A stretch of 64,000 nucleotides of DNA. Source: Magnetospirillum sp902729445 (GTDB taxonomy: Bacteria > Pseudomonadota > Alphaproteobacteria > Rhodospirillales > Magnetospirillaceae). The notes under the pieces were generated by a model. That model was not told the origin of the DNA, made no database searches, and saw only the letters and a program-made list of their open reading frames with translations. Both the position numbers and the translations under genes were made by a program. The DNA lies in the NCBI RefSeq assembly GCF_902729445.1, contig NZ_CACVCE010000045.1, positions 1 to 64,000 on the forward strand. The letters are read 5' to 3'. Positions 8,610 through 17,797 of this stretch are shown piece after piece. The stretch's first letter is position 1. Every line of letters begins with the position of its first letter.

Positions 8610-10480
8610 GGTGCCAGCGCCTCCAGCCCCTGATCCGTCGGCGCCCCTTCGCCATGGACGCGAATGGTCAGTTCCAGCATCAGCAGGGCGTACAGGCGAT
8701 GGCCGTGGCGGCCGGGATCGGCGCGCAGCCTGCGGATGCCGTCGGCGCTCCACCAACCCCGCGCCAGACAATGGGGCGCGGTCAGCACCCGTTCGGCCAG
8801 GCCGCCCAGCGGCCCCCGCATCCAAGCCGGCACCGGCGAGGCGAAACCCTGCTTGGGAGCGTTCAGCAATTCGTCGGGCAGGAACGGCGCCGCCATTGCC
8901 CGCTCCAGGGCCTTCTGCCGGCCGCCGGGGGTGCGCAATTCGGGCCCAACCGCCAAGGCGGCCTCGACCAGCCGATGATCCAGGAAGGGAACCCGCCCCT
9001 CGACCGAGGCGGCCATGCTGGTGCGGTCCAGCAGCAACAGCAGATCCTCGGGCAGATAGGTATTGAGCTCGGCATACAGGCCGGCACTTTGCGCCGCACC
9101 CGCGAAATCGCCGAAATGCCGCGCCTGGGCCGGCACAGGCGACGGCAGGCGGCACCCCAGCATCGCCTTGATCGGCGCGGGAAAGAAGGTCGAATGATCG
9201 TGCAGATAGCCGCCGCGATCATGGGTGAACTTCTCGGCCCGGGCCAGGCGCCACCGTGTCATCGGATCGACCAGACCGACCAGCGGCTCGATGGCGCCAC
9301 GGCGCAGCCAAGCCGGCAATCCGAGATAACGGGATTCGACCGGCAACTGAAAATACCGGCCGTAGCCGGCGAACAGCTCGTCGCCACCGGTGCCGTTCAG
9401 CGCCACCCGCACCTCTTGGCCCAGGACCGCCTCGATCAACTGGTTGGGCAGCAGGCTGGCGTCGGCCAGCGGCTCGTCGCAGAACCATGCCAGCCGCGGC
9501 AAATGGTCGGCGACGTCGGCCATCGAAAGCTCGAACAGGGTATGACGGGTGCCGTAGCGCCGCGCCACCAGGGCGGCCAGCGGGCTTTCGTCAACCGTTG
9601 CCCCTTCGAAACGAACCGTGTAGGTGTTGAGCGGCCGATCCAGACGGCGAGCCGCCAGGGCCACCAGCAGGCCGGAATCGACGCCGCCCGACAGCAACGC
9701 CCCCACCGGCACGTCGGATCGCAATTGCAGCCGGACCGCGTCGTCCAGCAGATCGGTCAGATGGCGCCGGATCCCTTCGCCGTCGCCGGGCAGATCGGGC
9801 GCCGCCTGGGCCTTCCAATAGCGCTGGATGTGGACGGTGCCGTCGGCGTCGGCGGTCAGAAGGTGGCCGGGCGGCAGCTTCGCCACCCCCTTCCACAAGG
9901 TTGCCGGTGCCGGAACCCAGCCATGGGCCAGATACTGGGCGACCGCGTCCTCGTCCACCTCGGGCCGGATCAGGCCGCTGGCGAACAGGGCCTTGACCTC
10001 CGAGGCGAACACCACCGCGCCGGCGGCGGTGCGCGCCCAATAGACCGGCTTGATCCCCAGGCGGTCGCGGACCAGGGTCAGACGGTGCGGCTCGCGTTCG
10101 TAAAGGGCCAGCCCATACATCCCGTTCAGCCGATGCACAAAATCGGCGCCCAGGCGCGTCGCCAGCGGCAGCACCACTTCCATGTCGCCATGGGTCCGCC
10201 ACGGATAGCCGGCGCATTCGTCGCGCAGTTCCAGGTAATTGTAGATTTCGCCATTGCCCATCAGCACGCGCTCGCCGGTCCCTTCGACGATGGGCTGGTC
10301 GCCGGTAGCCAGGTCGATGATGGCCAGACGGGCGAAGCCGCAGGCATAGCGGCGGTCGGGTGCAGTCCAGTCGCCGACACCGTCGGGACCACGGTGACGC
10401 ATCGCCGCCAGCATGGCTGGCATATCCGCATTGGGGGGTTCGACCGTCCGTGGGACGAACAGGCCGGCCATGCCGCACAT
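8606..10480 (-). CDS. Asparagine synthetase B family (glutamine-hydrolysing)
   Basis: A 624-residue protein. Met is followed by the class II amidotransferase Cys2 (MCGMAGLFVP), with MRHRGPDG, NGEIYNY and the glutaminase fold up to about residue 210. The synthetase half has the PP-loop LLSGGVDSGLL and ends near residue 620, the normal family length. The ATG at 10480 exposes Cys2 and shares one base with the heparinase stop (TGATG). Copies inside polysaccharide clusters (WbpS/AsnB type) are thought to amidate sugar acids or to act with exosortase-type systems rather than make free asparagine. The uronic- or aldulosonic-acid sugars expected here make sugar amidation plausible, but that is inference. 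Confidence 0.88.
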   Translation of the reverse strand: MCGMAGLFVPRTVEPPNADMPAMLAAMRHRGPDGVGDWTAPDRRYACGFARLAIIDLATGDQPIVEGTGERVLMGNGEIYNYLELRDECAGYPWRTHGDMEVVLPLATRLGADFVHRLNGMYGLALYEREPHRLTLVRDRLGIKPVYWARTAAGAVVFASEVKALFASGLIRPEVDEDAVAQYLAHGWVPAPATLWKGVAKLPPGHLLTADADGTVHIQRYWKAQAAPDLPGDGEGIRRHLTDLLDDAVRLQLRSDVPVGALLSGGVDSGLLVALAARRLDRPLNTYTVRFEGATVDESPLAALVARRYGTRHTLFELSMADVADHLPRLAWFCDEPLADASLLPNQLIEAVLGQEVRVALNGTGGDELFAGYGRYFQLPVESRYLGLPAWLRRGAIEPLVGLVDPMTRWRLARAEKFTHDRGGYLHDHSTFFPAPIKAMLGCRLPSPVPAQARHFGDFAGAAQSAGLYAELNTYLPEDLLLLLDRTSMAASVEGRVPFLDHRLVEAALAVGPELRTPGGRQKALERAMAAPFLPDELLNAPKQGFASPVPAWMRGPLGGLAERVLTAPHCLARGWWSADGIRRLRADPGRHGHRLYALLMLELTIRVHGEGAPTDQGLEALAP

Positions 10481-12174
10481 CAGACCGCCTCCAGAATAAT
10501 CCGCCCGGACCAAGGCAAGGCCCGAACATCTTCGATGGCGATCTGGGTCGCCGCCTCGCCCTGGCCATAGGCGATCCAGCGGGTCACCGGCCGCAGGACC
10601 ACGGCACCGTCGGCCACCACCCGGACCTGTCCGCGTGGCGTTTCGATCACCACGACATCGCCGTCGATGCGGACCGGCCACGGCGTCGTCAGCATCCGCG
10701 CCAGACGGCGGCGCCCCCGTCCGTCGACCCGATCGTCGATGATGGCCGCCATGTCGGTCACTGTCCAGTTCCGCTCGCACCAACGGACACCTTGGCGCCG
10801 GAACGCCCCGTGCACCAGATCGATCCCGTCGGACCGGCGGCGCAGGACCGGCGGCTCGCCGCCTTCCCGGCGGCGGAAATCATCGCCATAATAGGGACGG
10901 TTGGCCGCCGTGGGATCGGCGCCGTCGATGGTCAGGCCGTTATGGACCGCCGCCGAGCGGTACAAGGCGGCCTCACCGCTGTCGCCATAGGCGCCGCGTC
11001 CGGGATCGACGATCAGGGGCAGGCCGCGCCAGTGCAGTTCGAAACCGCCCAGGTCATGGTGGCCGTGGCCGGGGATGAACGGCCAGCCCTGCGGTCCGGC
11101 ATGCACCAGCAGCGCCCAATCGCCCTGATCGGCCCGGGCCCAGCCATCGGCAACCGGATCGCCCAGGGCTGGCTGCGGCAAGGCCGCCAATTCCCGCCGT
11201 TCGTCATCGGTCAAGAGGGCCAGCCAGCCCCCCGTGCCGCCCGGCAGCAACCCGGCCAGGAATGCCGGCGGGCAATCGGGCGATATGTCGCCGACCAGCG
11301 GCAAGCCCCCCGGCAGGGAGAAAATCGCCGCCGCCGTCAGCGCGCGCGCGGCGATGCCAGCGAAGGCCTCGCTTTCCGGGCGGCAAAAGCGACGCGCCGC
11401 CAGCCAGGCCGAGATATAGTTCCGGGTCAGCAATAAATGGTAATGGCTGGATTCTTCCCGCAGAAGACCCGAAGAGGTGAAGATGCGCCCGGCCTCGGCC
11501 AGCAGGATCTCGGCCCCCAGCTCGGCACAACGGTCCCAGCCCAGGGCACAGCCCAGCAGGAACAGGCCCCGGCCGTTATTGGACAGGTGGTTGCCGGTAT
11601 AATGGTCGCCGGAATATTCCAGACGGGCGGCGATGGCCGGACCATGGGCGGCCAGGACCGCGACGGTGTCGGCGACCGGCCCGGGCAGGCCGCCACTGCG
11701 GCGGGCGAAATCCAGCAGGTTGATCAGGCGCTCGGCGGCGGTATAGGGGTGCCAATCCCAGCCGGGACCCGGACTTCCGAACCGCGACCGCCATTCCTGC
11801 CACAAGGCGCACACCCAGGCGGGGTCCAGGCCGTCGGCCTGTAGCGGCAGCCAGGCGAAGCGGTGAACCGCGAGACGGGTCTCGATATCGGGAAAGTCCT
11901 GGTCGAACAAGGCGCCCGGCGCCTGCGGCGACAGGGTGACGCAGGCGCCGGGCAGGCTGAGGGTCAGCGGTGCCGTCGGCGGCATCGCCGGCAATTCGGC
12001 GAATGGCGCCAGCCGCGACGGCAGCGGCAGGGCGAGATCGGCAAGATAGGGCGGGTGCCCCGGGACAAACCGCCTCGGTGCCGCCGTCCGGCCCATGGCC
12101 CGTTCCAGCAGATAGCGCCGCAGGGCGGGATCGCCCACCAGCTGGCGCGCCTTGCGAACCAGTGCCCCGATCAT
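10480..12174 (-). CDS. Heparinase II/III family protein
   Basis: A 564-residue protein. An N-terminal all-alpha toroid (about residues 110-340) contains DWHPYTAAERLINLLDF and GDHYTGNHLSNNGRGLFLLG, with the Asn/His/Tyr cluster used by this lyase family. The C-terminal half is a beta-sandwich with HGHHDLGGFELHW, the hallmark of heparinase II/III-like C-terminal domains. The ATG at 12174 overlaps the upstream stop as ATGA. No clear signal peptide was seen, so export is uncertain. Such proteins often sit with asparagine synthetases in bacterial glycan loci, as here, and would cleave or epimerise an acidic polysaccharide. Confidence 0.82.
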   Translation of the reverse strand: MIGALVRKARQLVGDPALRRYLLERAMGRTAAPRRFVPGHPPYLADLALPLPSRLAPFAELPAMPPTAPLTLSLPGACVTLSPQAPGALFDQDFPDIETRLAVHRFAWLPLQADGLDPAWVCALWQEWRSRFGSPGPGWDWHPYTAAERLINLLDFARRSGGLPGPVADTVAVLAAHGPAIAARLEYSGDHYTGNHLSNNGRGLFLLGCALGWDRCAELGAEILLAEAGRIFTSSGLLREESSHYHLLLTRNYISAWLAARRFCRPESEAFAGIAARALTAAAIFSLPGGLPLVGDISPDCPPAFLAGLLPGGTGGWLALLTDDERRELAALPQPALGDPVADGWARADQGDWALLVHAGPQGWPFIPGHGHHDLGGFELHWRGLPLIVDPGRGAYGDSGEAALYRSAAVHNGLTIDGADPTAANRPYYGDDFRRREGGEPPVLRRRSDGIDLVHGAFRRQGVRWCERNWTVTDMAAIIDDRVDGRGRRRLARMLTTPWPVRIDGDVVVIETPRGQVRVVADGAVVLRPVTRWIAYGQGEAATQIAIEDVRALPWSGRIILEAV

Positions 12175-13733
12175 GGCGGTTCTCCCACCCGGCATCGCCA
12201 CAGTGCGCGATCGATTTCGGCGAAGATCTTGGCGGCGTCCAGCGGCTCGGGCCTGGCGCAGGCGGCCAGACGGTCGGGCACTTCATCGGCCGTCGCCGCC
12301 GGCACCACCAGCCCCGGCGGCAGGATATCGTTGGCCAGCATTCCCTGCGGCAGAAAGCGGATTGCCGGCAAGCCCGCCAGCAGGGCCTCGAGCCCCACGG
12401 AACTGCCGGCAAAAAGCACCGCGCGCACCGGGCCGGCCTGGGACAACGGCCCTGGGCTGCGGTCCAGGCCGGGCTCGGGGTGAAAGCCGACCGGAGTCAT
12501 CGGATGCTCGCGCACCAGAAAGCGCCAGCCATGGGCCGTCGCCGCCCGAGCCGCGGCCACCATCTGCCGTGCCACCCCGATCTGGGCCGGAAGGGGCAGG
12601 AAGATCGCCCCGTCGGCCGCCCACGGCAACGGCGTGGGCGCGGGAAAACGCCAGGCGCCGCCGATCCACAGGCGGTCGACGGGCACCCCCCAGGCGACCA
12701 GCCGATCACGGCTGCCCGGGCCGGCGCAAGCGATGCTGTCGGGCAGGGCCGCCACGCCGTCCGGCAGGGAATGGGCCGCATAATTGCTTTCCAGGTTGCC
12801 GATGGTGGCATGCTGATAGCCCAGGGTCCGGGTGGCGCCGGCCCTGGCGTGGCGGACGAAATCGCGTTCCCAGGCATGGTTTTCCCACGGCCAGGCCACC
12901 AGAACCGGCCGCGCCGCCGTCAGGAAACGCCGCTGACAATGGATTTGCCAGGCGATCATCGCCGGAGTCCCGGTGGCGCCCTCGTGGGCGGCGGCGCGAC
13001 GGACCAGCCAGGCCAGTGGCCCCGACACCTGCGGACGCCAACGGCGGAACACCAGGGCCAGCGCGGCGGCCATCGAGCCCCAGCCATGCAGGCCAACCCC
13101 CAGTTCGGCGGCGCGAGACGGCGGGCAATCGACGTGCAGAATTCGTTGCATCCCAGGAATAACCTCGGCCAGCTGGCCGAAATAGGCGTCGAACCCATCG
13201 GGCCGGCTGGCCGGATGGCCATAGACCAGCATCACCGGCCGGCCCGGCGGAACGGCGCGGGCGGCACCGCGCCCCCGCCAGGCCGCCCGCGCCATGCGGA
13301 CCGCCACCCGCGCCCGCGCCAGCCAGCCGCGCAGCCCCAGGCGCAGCGCGGTTCCGACCAGGGACGGCGCCGCCCCCGCCGTCACCCCCGGCAAGGTGGC
13401 CAGATGGCGAAACAGCCAGGGATCGTCGCACAGGCACAGAACGCGATCGCCACCGGCCGCCCAGCCGCCGACCAGACGGGACCAGGCCAGCATCAACCCG
13501 AGATCGGAAACGTTGCCGCCGGCGGTACAGGCGTGGGACAGGATCGCCGATGGCTGGCGGCCCAATTCGGCGGCCAACCGCCACCATTCCGGCAGGACGG
13601 CATCATAGGCCTCGGCCAGGGCGCGAGCCGTTGGCCGGCCGGCGGGAAGGTCGGCATCGCAGCCGGCGACGGCGCACCACTGGTCCCAACCGCTTGGGGG
13701 AATGTCCCCGGTATGGTGCAAGAGGACCGGCAT
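12171..13733 (-). CDS. Predicted GT-B-like transferase, function unknown
   Basis: A 520-residue soluble protein without a confident family. Residues 185-260 look like one alpha/beta lobe (PVMLVYGHPASRPDGFDAY). The C-terminal lobe has TLGYQHATIGNLESN, then IFLPLPAQIGVA, FLVREHPMTPVGF and LFAGSSVGLEALLAGLPAI. The order HP followed by SS resembles the HP and SS/T motifs of bacterial CMP-sugar transferases and of TagF-like enzymes, but the motifs are short. The ATG at 13733 shares one base with the upstream stop. It lies between a GT39-like protein and the heparinase gene. The proposed role is a sugar or sugar-phosphate transferase in the cytoplasm. Confidence 0.5.
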   Translation of the reverse strand: MPVLLHHTGDIPPSGWDQWCAVAGCDADLPAGRPTARALAEAYDAVLPEWWRLAAELGRQPSAILSHACTAGGNVSDLGLMLAWSRLVGGWAAGGDRVLCLCDDPWLFRHLATLPGVTAGAAPSLVGTALRLGLRGWLARARVAVRMARAAWRGRGAARAVPPGRPVMLVYGHPASRPDGFDAYFGQLAEVIPGMQRILHVDCPPSRAAELGVGLHGWGSMAAALALVFRRWRPQVSGPLAWLVRRAAAHEGATGTPAMIAWQIHCQRRFLTAARPVLVAWPWENHAWERDFVRHARAGATRTLGYQHATIGNLESNYAAHSLPDGVAALPDSIACAGPGSRDRLVAWGVPVDRLWIGGAWRFPAPTPLPWAADGAIFLPLPAQIGVARQMVAAARAATAHGWRFLVREHPMTPVGFHPEPGLDRSPGPLSQAGPVRAVLFAGSSVGLEALLAGLPAIRFLPQGMLANDILPPGLVVPAATADEVPDRLAACARPEPLDAAKIFAEIDRALWRCRVGEPP

Positions 13734-15637
13734 CAGCGACCGTAGGAGCAGCTGGCTGGCGTCAGGGCCAGGATCAGGGTACGGGTCTCGGCCGATCCCA
13801 AGCCCGGCAGCGCCCGGGAAAAGACCCAGCGCCAAGTCACCTCGGCCTCGCGGCGGGCGCAGCCCTTGGCGGTCAGGTCGGCGGTCAGCTGCTGCCAGGC
13901 CGAAACCGGCCGGCCGTCGGCGGGAACCTCCTCGCCGGCGATATGGGTGATCCCCAGGTCGCGCATCTGGCTCCACCGCGCGGCGGGGTCGGCGCCCGAG
14001 CGGCGCATGTCGATGCGGGCCTGCAAAATCTCGCTGGCGATGTAGTAGGGCACGTCCAGGTTATAGGACAATTGACGTTCCGACAGCATTACCTTGTCGC
14101 CGGGGCCCAGATGCTCGTTCAGCCAGCGGGCCAGAGGATAGCCGGCGACGGCCCGCTCCAGAAAGTCCTCGCGGCTCTCGGCGCTCACCAGATGGCGCAG
14201 ATAGGCGGCGGCGAACACCCCCTGGCCGGCCACTTGAATCAGCACCAGCAGGGCCAGGCCCGCCACCATGGGGCGCTTGACCCCCAGCCAGCCGGCGCCG
14301 CGCTCGGCCGCCACCATCACCCCCAGGGCCAGCAGCGGCAGGACCGGTACGAGGTGGCGGATGCGCTGCGACGACGCCGTCATGATCCAAGCCAGATAGA
14401 ACAGCACGGCGATGGCGATCATCGGCGTCAGGGTGCTGGTCGCCAGCCGGTGGCGGTGGCGGATCAGGCCGGCCACGGCAAAGGGGGCCAGGATCAGCAA
14501 CAGCGGACCGGGGCCGGACCGGCCGGCCTCCCACATCGCCGGACCCCACCCCAGAATCGCCCGGACCGGATAAGTGAGCGCCAGGCCAAGGCCGGGCGTC
14601 TCGGGATTTTCCGCCGGGAAGAACAGGGTCCGAAAGACCTCGTGATGCGCGGCGCTCCACAGTGGGCCGTCCGGCAGCCCCAGGGCGCGAAACAGCATCG
14701 GAAACACCGGGTCGCCGGTCTGGCTCCAGTTCCACAGATACCACTGGCCGCCGGCCAGGGCCGCCGCCGCGCTATATCCCAGGACCGCCCGAGGCGCCAA
14801 CCGCCTGCGGGCCAGCAGAACCAGCCCGGTGGCCGCGATCAGCAGCAATCCCAGGGTCTTGCCGCCGGCATAGAACCCCGCGCCCAGGCCCGCCAGCACT
14901 TCCCATCGCCATCCGGGCTCGCGCCAGGCGCGGGCCACCGCATAGGCGGCAAGCACGGCGAAGCCGGCCAGCCGGGTCTCGACCTGCCCGCCCGAGGCGC
15001 CGAACATCCAGGCCGGCATGCTCAGCAGAGCGGCGGCCAGGGCCAGGCACCAGGCGCGCGGCAGCCATTCCCCGGCCAGCACCGCCACCAGCACCACCGG
15101 CATCAAGCCGGTCACCATGGCCCACAGGGCCAGGGCCCGCTCGCCCCCCAGGGCCAGGGCCGGCAGATAGGCCATCTGCACCAGAAGCTGGGTGACCCCG
15201 TCGATGGCCCGCGGCACCAGGATCAGCCGCCCGTCGGCCAGGATCTGCCGGGGCCGGGCGAAGTGATAGGCCAGCGTGTCGGCATCGGCCGGCGGCCCCA
15301 GCGCCACGATGACATAAACGGCCACCACCACCAGCACGACCAGCGCCACCAGCCACTCTGGCGCCGTGAATGACGCGACCCGAACCGGACGCGGCAGCGC
15401 CACCAGGCCCACCGACAGCCCAAGCAGCATCGACATCAGGATCGCGGCGTCAAGCCAGCCCTGCCAGGCCAGGAAGAAGACCAGCCAGCCGACCAACCCC
15501 AATCCCAGCGGAAAGGCCAGGGTGGCGGCCAGGGCGGCCGGCATCCCCGCAGTCACGCCCAACAGCCGCAGCAACAGGGCGCCGCCGCCGAAGCAGGCCG
15601 ACAGGTTCAACAGCAGGGCCGCCGGAACGCCGATCAT
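13733..15637 (-). CDS. Large GT39-like membrane protein (paralogue 1)
   Basis: A 634-residue, highly hydrophobic protein with about twelve membrane segments and a soluble C-terminal region of about 150 residues. The first large loop has LGPPADADTLAYHFARPRQ, like the acidic loop of GT39/ArnT-type enzymes that take a sugar from a polyprenyl phosphate. The matching segment in the next large membrane protein (15743-17650) is PPNDYDSLMYHLAVPQL, so the two are paralogues. The ATG at 15637 overlaps the stop of a 39-residue small membrane ORF (ATGA). The likely role is a periplasmic-face sugar transfer; donor and acceptor are unknown. Confidence 0.65.
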   Translation of the reverse strand: MIGVPAALLLNLSACFGGGALLLRLLGVTAGMPAALAATLAFPLGLGLVGWLVFFLAWQGWLDAAILMSMLLGLSVGLVALPRPVRVASFTAPEWLVALVVLVVVAVYVIVALGPPADADTLAYHFARPRQILADGRLILVPRAIDGVTQLLVQMAYLPALALGGERALALWAMVTGLMPVVLVAVLAGEWLPRAWCLALAAALLSMPAWMFGASGGQVETRLAGFAVLAAYAVARAWREPGWRWEVLAGLGAGFYAGGKTLGLLLIAATGLVLLARRRLAPRAVLGYSAAAALAGGQWYLWNWSQTGDPVFPMLFRALGLPDGPLWSAAHHEVFRTLFFPAENPETPGLGLALTYPVRAILGWGPAMWEAGRSGPGPLLLILAPFAVAGLIRHRHRLATSTLTPMIAIAVLFYLAWIMTASSQRIRHLVPVLPLLALGVMVAAERGAGWLGVKRPMVAGLALLVLIQVAGQGVFAAAYLRHLVSAESREDFLERAVAGYPLARWLNEHLGPGDKVMLSERQLSYNLDVPYYIASEILQARIDMRRSGADPAARWSQMRDLGITHIAGEEVPADGRPVSAWQQLTADLTAKGCARREAEVTWRWVFSRALPGLGSAETRTLILALTPASCSYGR

Positions 15638-15753
15638 CCGACCCCCAGTTTGGCCGCCAAGGGCGCCAACAGCGGCCGGAACTGCCAGAGATAGGCCGCC
15701 AGGCCGGCGACGACCCACAGCCAGGCCGCGACCGTCAGCCCCTTAGCGCCCAT
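15634..15753 (-). CDS. Small single-span membrane protein, 39 aa (module copy 1)
   Basis: A short frame not previously assigned: MGAKGLTVAAWLWVVAG at the start, then LAAYLWQFRPLL, ending KLGVG. Most of it is one membrane helix with a basic C-terminal half. Three points support it: GGAGG lies six bases before the ATG, the start overlaps the end of the upstream GT39-like gene, and the stop overlaps the start of the next GT39-like gene as ATGA. A second small frame (17653-17790) sits in the same place before the second GT39-like gene and shares WVVAxxAAY. A subunit, chaperone or stabiliser of its GT39-like partner is the simplest idea. No function is known to me. Confidence 0.68.
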   Translation of the reverse strand: MGAKGLTVAAWLWVVAGLAAYLWQFRPLLAPLAAKLGVG

Positions 15754-17650
15754 CCAGCGCCTCCAGGACCTGGCGTCCGTCATAGACCGCGACATAGGGA
15801 TCGGACGTCACCGGCTGCAATCGGGCCAGGATATCGGCCAGATGGGTTCCCAGGCGGTCGGCGGTCAGGTCGAACGGTTGCATCTCGGGGGCACCCGAGA
15901 CGGTGCGGCGATATTCGGCGGCGCGGGTGACGATGATCCACCGATAGCCGCCCTGGCGAAAGCGTCGCAGGAATTCGTCGCGCGGCATCGGCGGCGGCTT
16001 TCCCGTGGTCAACCACGACTTTTCCTCGTCGGCGAACAGCCGCAACTGCGCCGAGGCCTGCGGGCAATAATAGCTGTGCGGGGTCATCAGCGACAAATAG
16101 CGCTCGCCCGGTTTCAGGTTGTCATGCAGCCAGCGACAGGGCGCATAGAAGGCCCCGGTCAAGGTCGGCGTCTTCAGGTGATAGTCGGCGGCGCTGACCA
16201 GGCCCAGGGCCGGCGGCAGCCGCAACGCGCCGTAGATGGCGACGAACGCCCCTTGCGTCACCACCATCGGCAACACCGCCGCCAGAACCGCCAGCCGCCA
16301 CCAACCGTGCGCGGCCCCCGCCACCATCGCCAGACCGATGGCCGAAAACGCCGCCAGCATCGGGATGATCGGCATCAGGAACCGGACCTGCTGGGACAGC
16401 AGGAAGAACCACAAGACGAAATAGACCGCGCACATCAGGGCGACGGTGGCGCCCTGGCGCGGCCGCGCGGCGGCCGCCAGCGGGGCCAAGGCCAGCAGAT
16501 AGGGCGCGCCCAGGACCATCCCGTCGAAATATTGCATCGGCGCGACCGACATGAACCATGGCGCCAACACCAGATCCACCAGCGAGCGGCCGGTGCCATA
16601 CTGGTTCCGCAGATCGGCGAAATAGTCCACGCCCCCGGGCGTGAACAGCTGATTGAACATCGGAAACAGCGGATTGCCGGTCAGACCGGCCATGTGCAGG
16701 GCGTGCGGCACGAACAGCGCCACCCCGCACATCGCCCCAAGCGCGACCTGGCCCACCAGCGCCGGGCGACGAAGGATCGCCAGCAGCATCGGAACGCCCA
16801 GCGCCAAGGCCACCGCCCCGCCATGGAACTTGACCAGCAATCCGCCGCCCAGCATCAGCCCGGCCAGAACCATCAAGCCCGGCCGGAAATCCTGGCGCCA
16901 CGCCAGAAACGCCACCAGTGCCAGGACGGCATAGGCGGTCAGCGCCACCTCGACCTCGGGCGTGGCCATCTCCCACACCATGACCCGGCAGGCCAGAACC
17001 ATCAGCGCCGCCCCGATCACCGCGCGGCCGCCGCCGCCCATGCGCCGGGCCAAGGCGGCCGCGCCGGTGGCGGCGACGAACCCGAACAGGGCGGTGATCA
17101 TCTGCACCGACGGCTCGCCGACGGTGGCCAGGGTCAGGCGGATCAGATTCCCGGTCAATTCCGGAAAGAAGACATGCGGCAGGCCGCGATCCCATGCCGG
17201 CAGAACCCGGCCGCGCTCGAGATCGAGCTGGGGAACCGCCAGATGATACATCAGGCTGTCGTAATCGTTGGGGGGCGCCATTCCCTGCAGCAGCGCCGAC
17301 AGGGCGGTGGCCAACAGGGCGATCCACAAGACCGCCAGCAGCGGATCGTGCCGGGCGACCGCCAATTCCCGCCGGACCGCCGCCAGGCCCCGGCTCCATC
17401 CCATCATCCGCCAGCCTGGCAACGCCAGCAGGGCTGCGCCGGCCGACAGGCCCCACATCGACACGGCGTCATAGCGCCAGGGACCAAGGACGAACACGCC
17501 GAAATACAGCGGCAACACGCCGACCAGAAACGCCGCACCCAGCCGCTCGGGGCCGGTCAAGGCGCCCCGGCGATCGAGCCCGACCACCAGGGGCCAACCC
17601 AATCCCAGGCAGACCAGGGCGAAAGCCAGGATATGAACGGTCGCCATCAT
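15743..17650 (-). CDS. Large GT39-like membrane protein (paralogue 2)
   Basis: A 635-residue polytopic protein, similar in length and profile to its neighbour at 13733-15637. The acidic loop MAPPNDYDSLMYHLAVPQ lies near residue 125, followed by LPHVFFPELTGNL. A soluble C-terminal part (about residues 490-635) ends VYDGRQVLEALDGR. Two ATG codons stand at 17650 and 17647; the first follows the stop of the 45-residue ORF by two bases. No strong ribosome binding site is seen, so translation may depend on coupling with the small ORF. The role is a putative lipid-linked-sugar transferase in the inner membrane. Confidence 0.65.
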   Translation of the reverse strand: MMATVHILAFALVCLGLGWPLVVGLDRRGALTGPERLGAAFLVGVLPLYFGVFVLGPWRYDAVSMWGLSAGAALLALPGWRMMGWSRGLAAVRRELAVARHDPLLAVLWIALLATALSALLQGMAPPNDYDSLMYHLAVPQLDLERGRVLPAWDRGLPHVFFPELTGNLIRLTLATVGEPSVQMITALFGFVAATGAAALARRMGGGGRAVIGAALMVLACRVMVWEMATPEVEVALTAYAVLALVAFLAWRQDFRPGLMVLAGLMLGGGLLVKFHGGAVALALGVPMLLAILRRPALVGQVALGAMCGVALFVPHALHMAGLTGNPLFPMFNQLFTPGGVDYFADLRNQYGTGRSLVDLVLAPWFMSVAPMQYFDGMVLGAPYLLALAPLAAAARPRQGATVALMCAVYFVLWFFLLSQQVRFLMPIIPMLAAFSAIGLAMVAGAAHGWWRLAVLAAVLPMVVTQGAFVAIYGALRLPPALGLVSAADYHLKTPTLTGAFYAPCRWLHDNLKPGERYLSLMTPHSYYCPQASAQLRLFADEEKSWLTTGKPPPMPRDEFLRRFRQGGYRWIIVTRAAEYRRTVSGAPEMQPFDLTADRLGTHLADILARLQPVTSDPYVAVYDGRQVLEALDGR

Positions 17651-17652
17651 GG

Positions 17653-17790
17653 TCACGGCCCGAACAGGAAACGGCCGAAAACGCCGATCTTTTCACGGTA
17701 ATAGCCGGCGCTGTACACGAAGTACGCCGCCTGGACCGCGACGACCCACACCACCGCCAGCGGCACCACCCATCGCGACGGCACCTTCAT
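17653..17790 (-). CDS. Small single-span membrane protein, 45 aa (module copy 2)
   Basis: A short frame starting MKVPSRWVVPLAVVWVVAV, then QAAYFVYSAGYYREKIG and ending FGRFLFGP. One membrane helix spans about residues 8-29, followed by a charged, aromatic tail. GAGGA lies four bases before the ATG, and the stop is two bases before the ATG of the GT39-like gene. The core WVVAVQAAY lines up with WVVAGLAAY in the 39-residue protein at 15634-15753, so the two are probably homologues. Each precedes a GT39-like paralogue. The conserved pairing argues for a joint function, for example as a small accessory subunit. Confidence 0.68.
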   Translation of the reverse strand: MKVPSRWVVPLAVVWVVAVQAAYFVYSAGYYREKIGVFGRFLFGP

Positions 17791-17797
17791 GGCGTCC

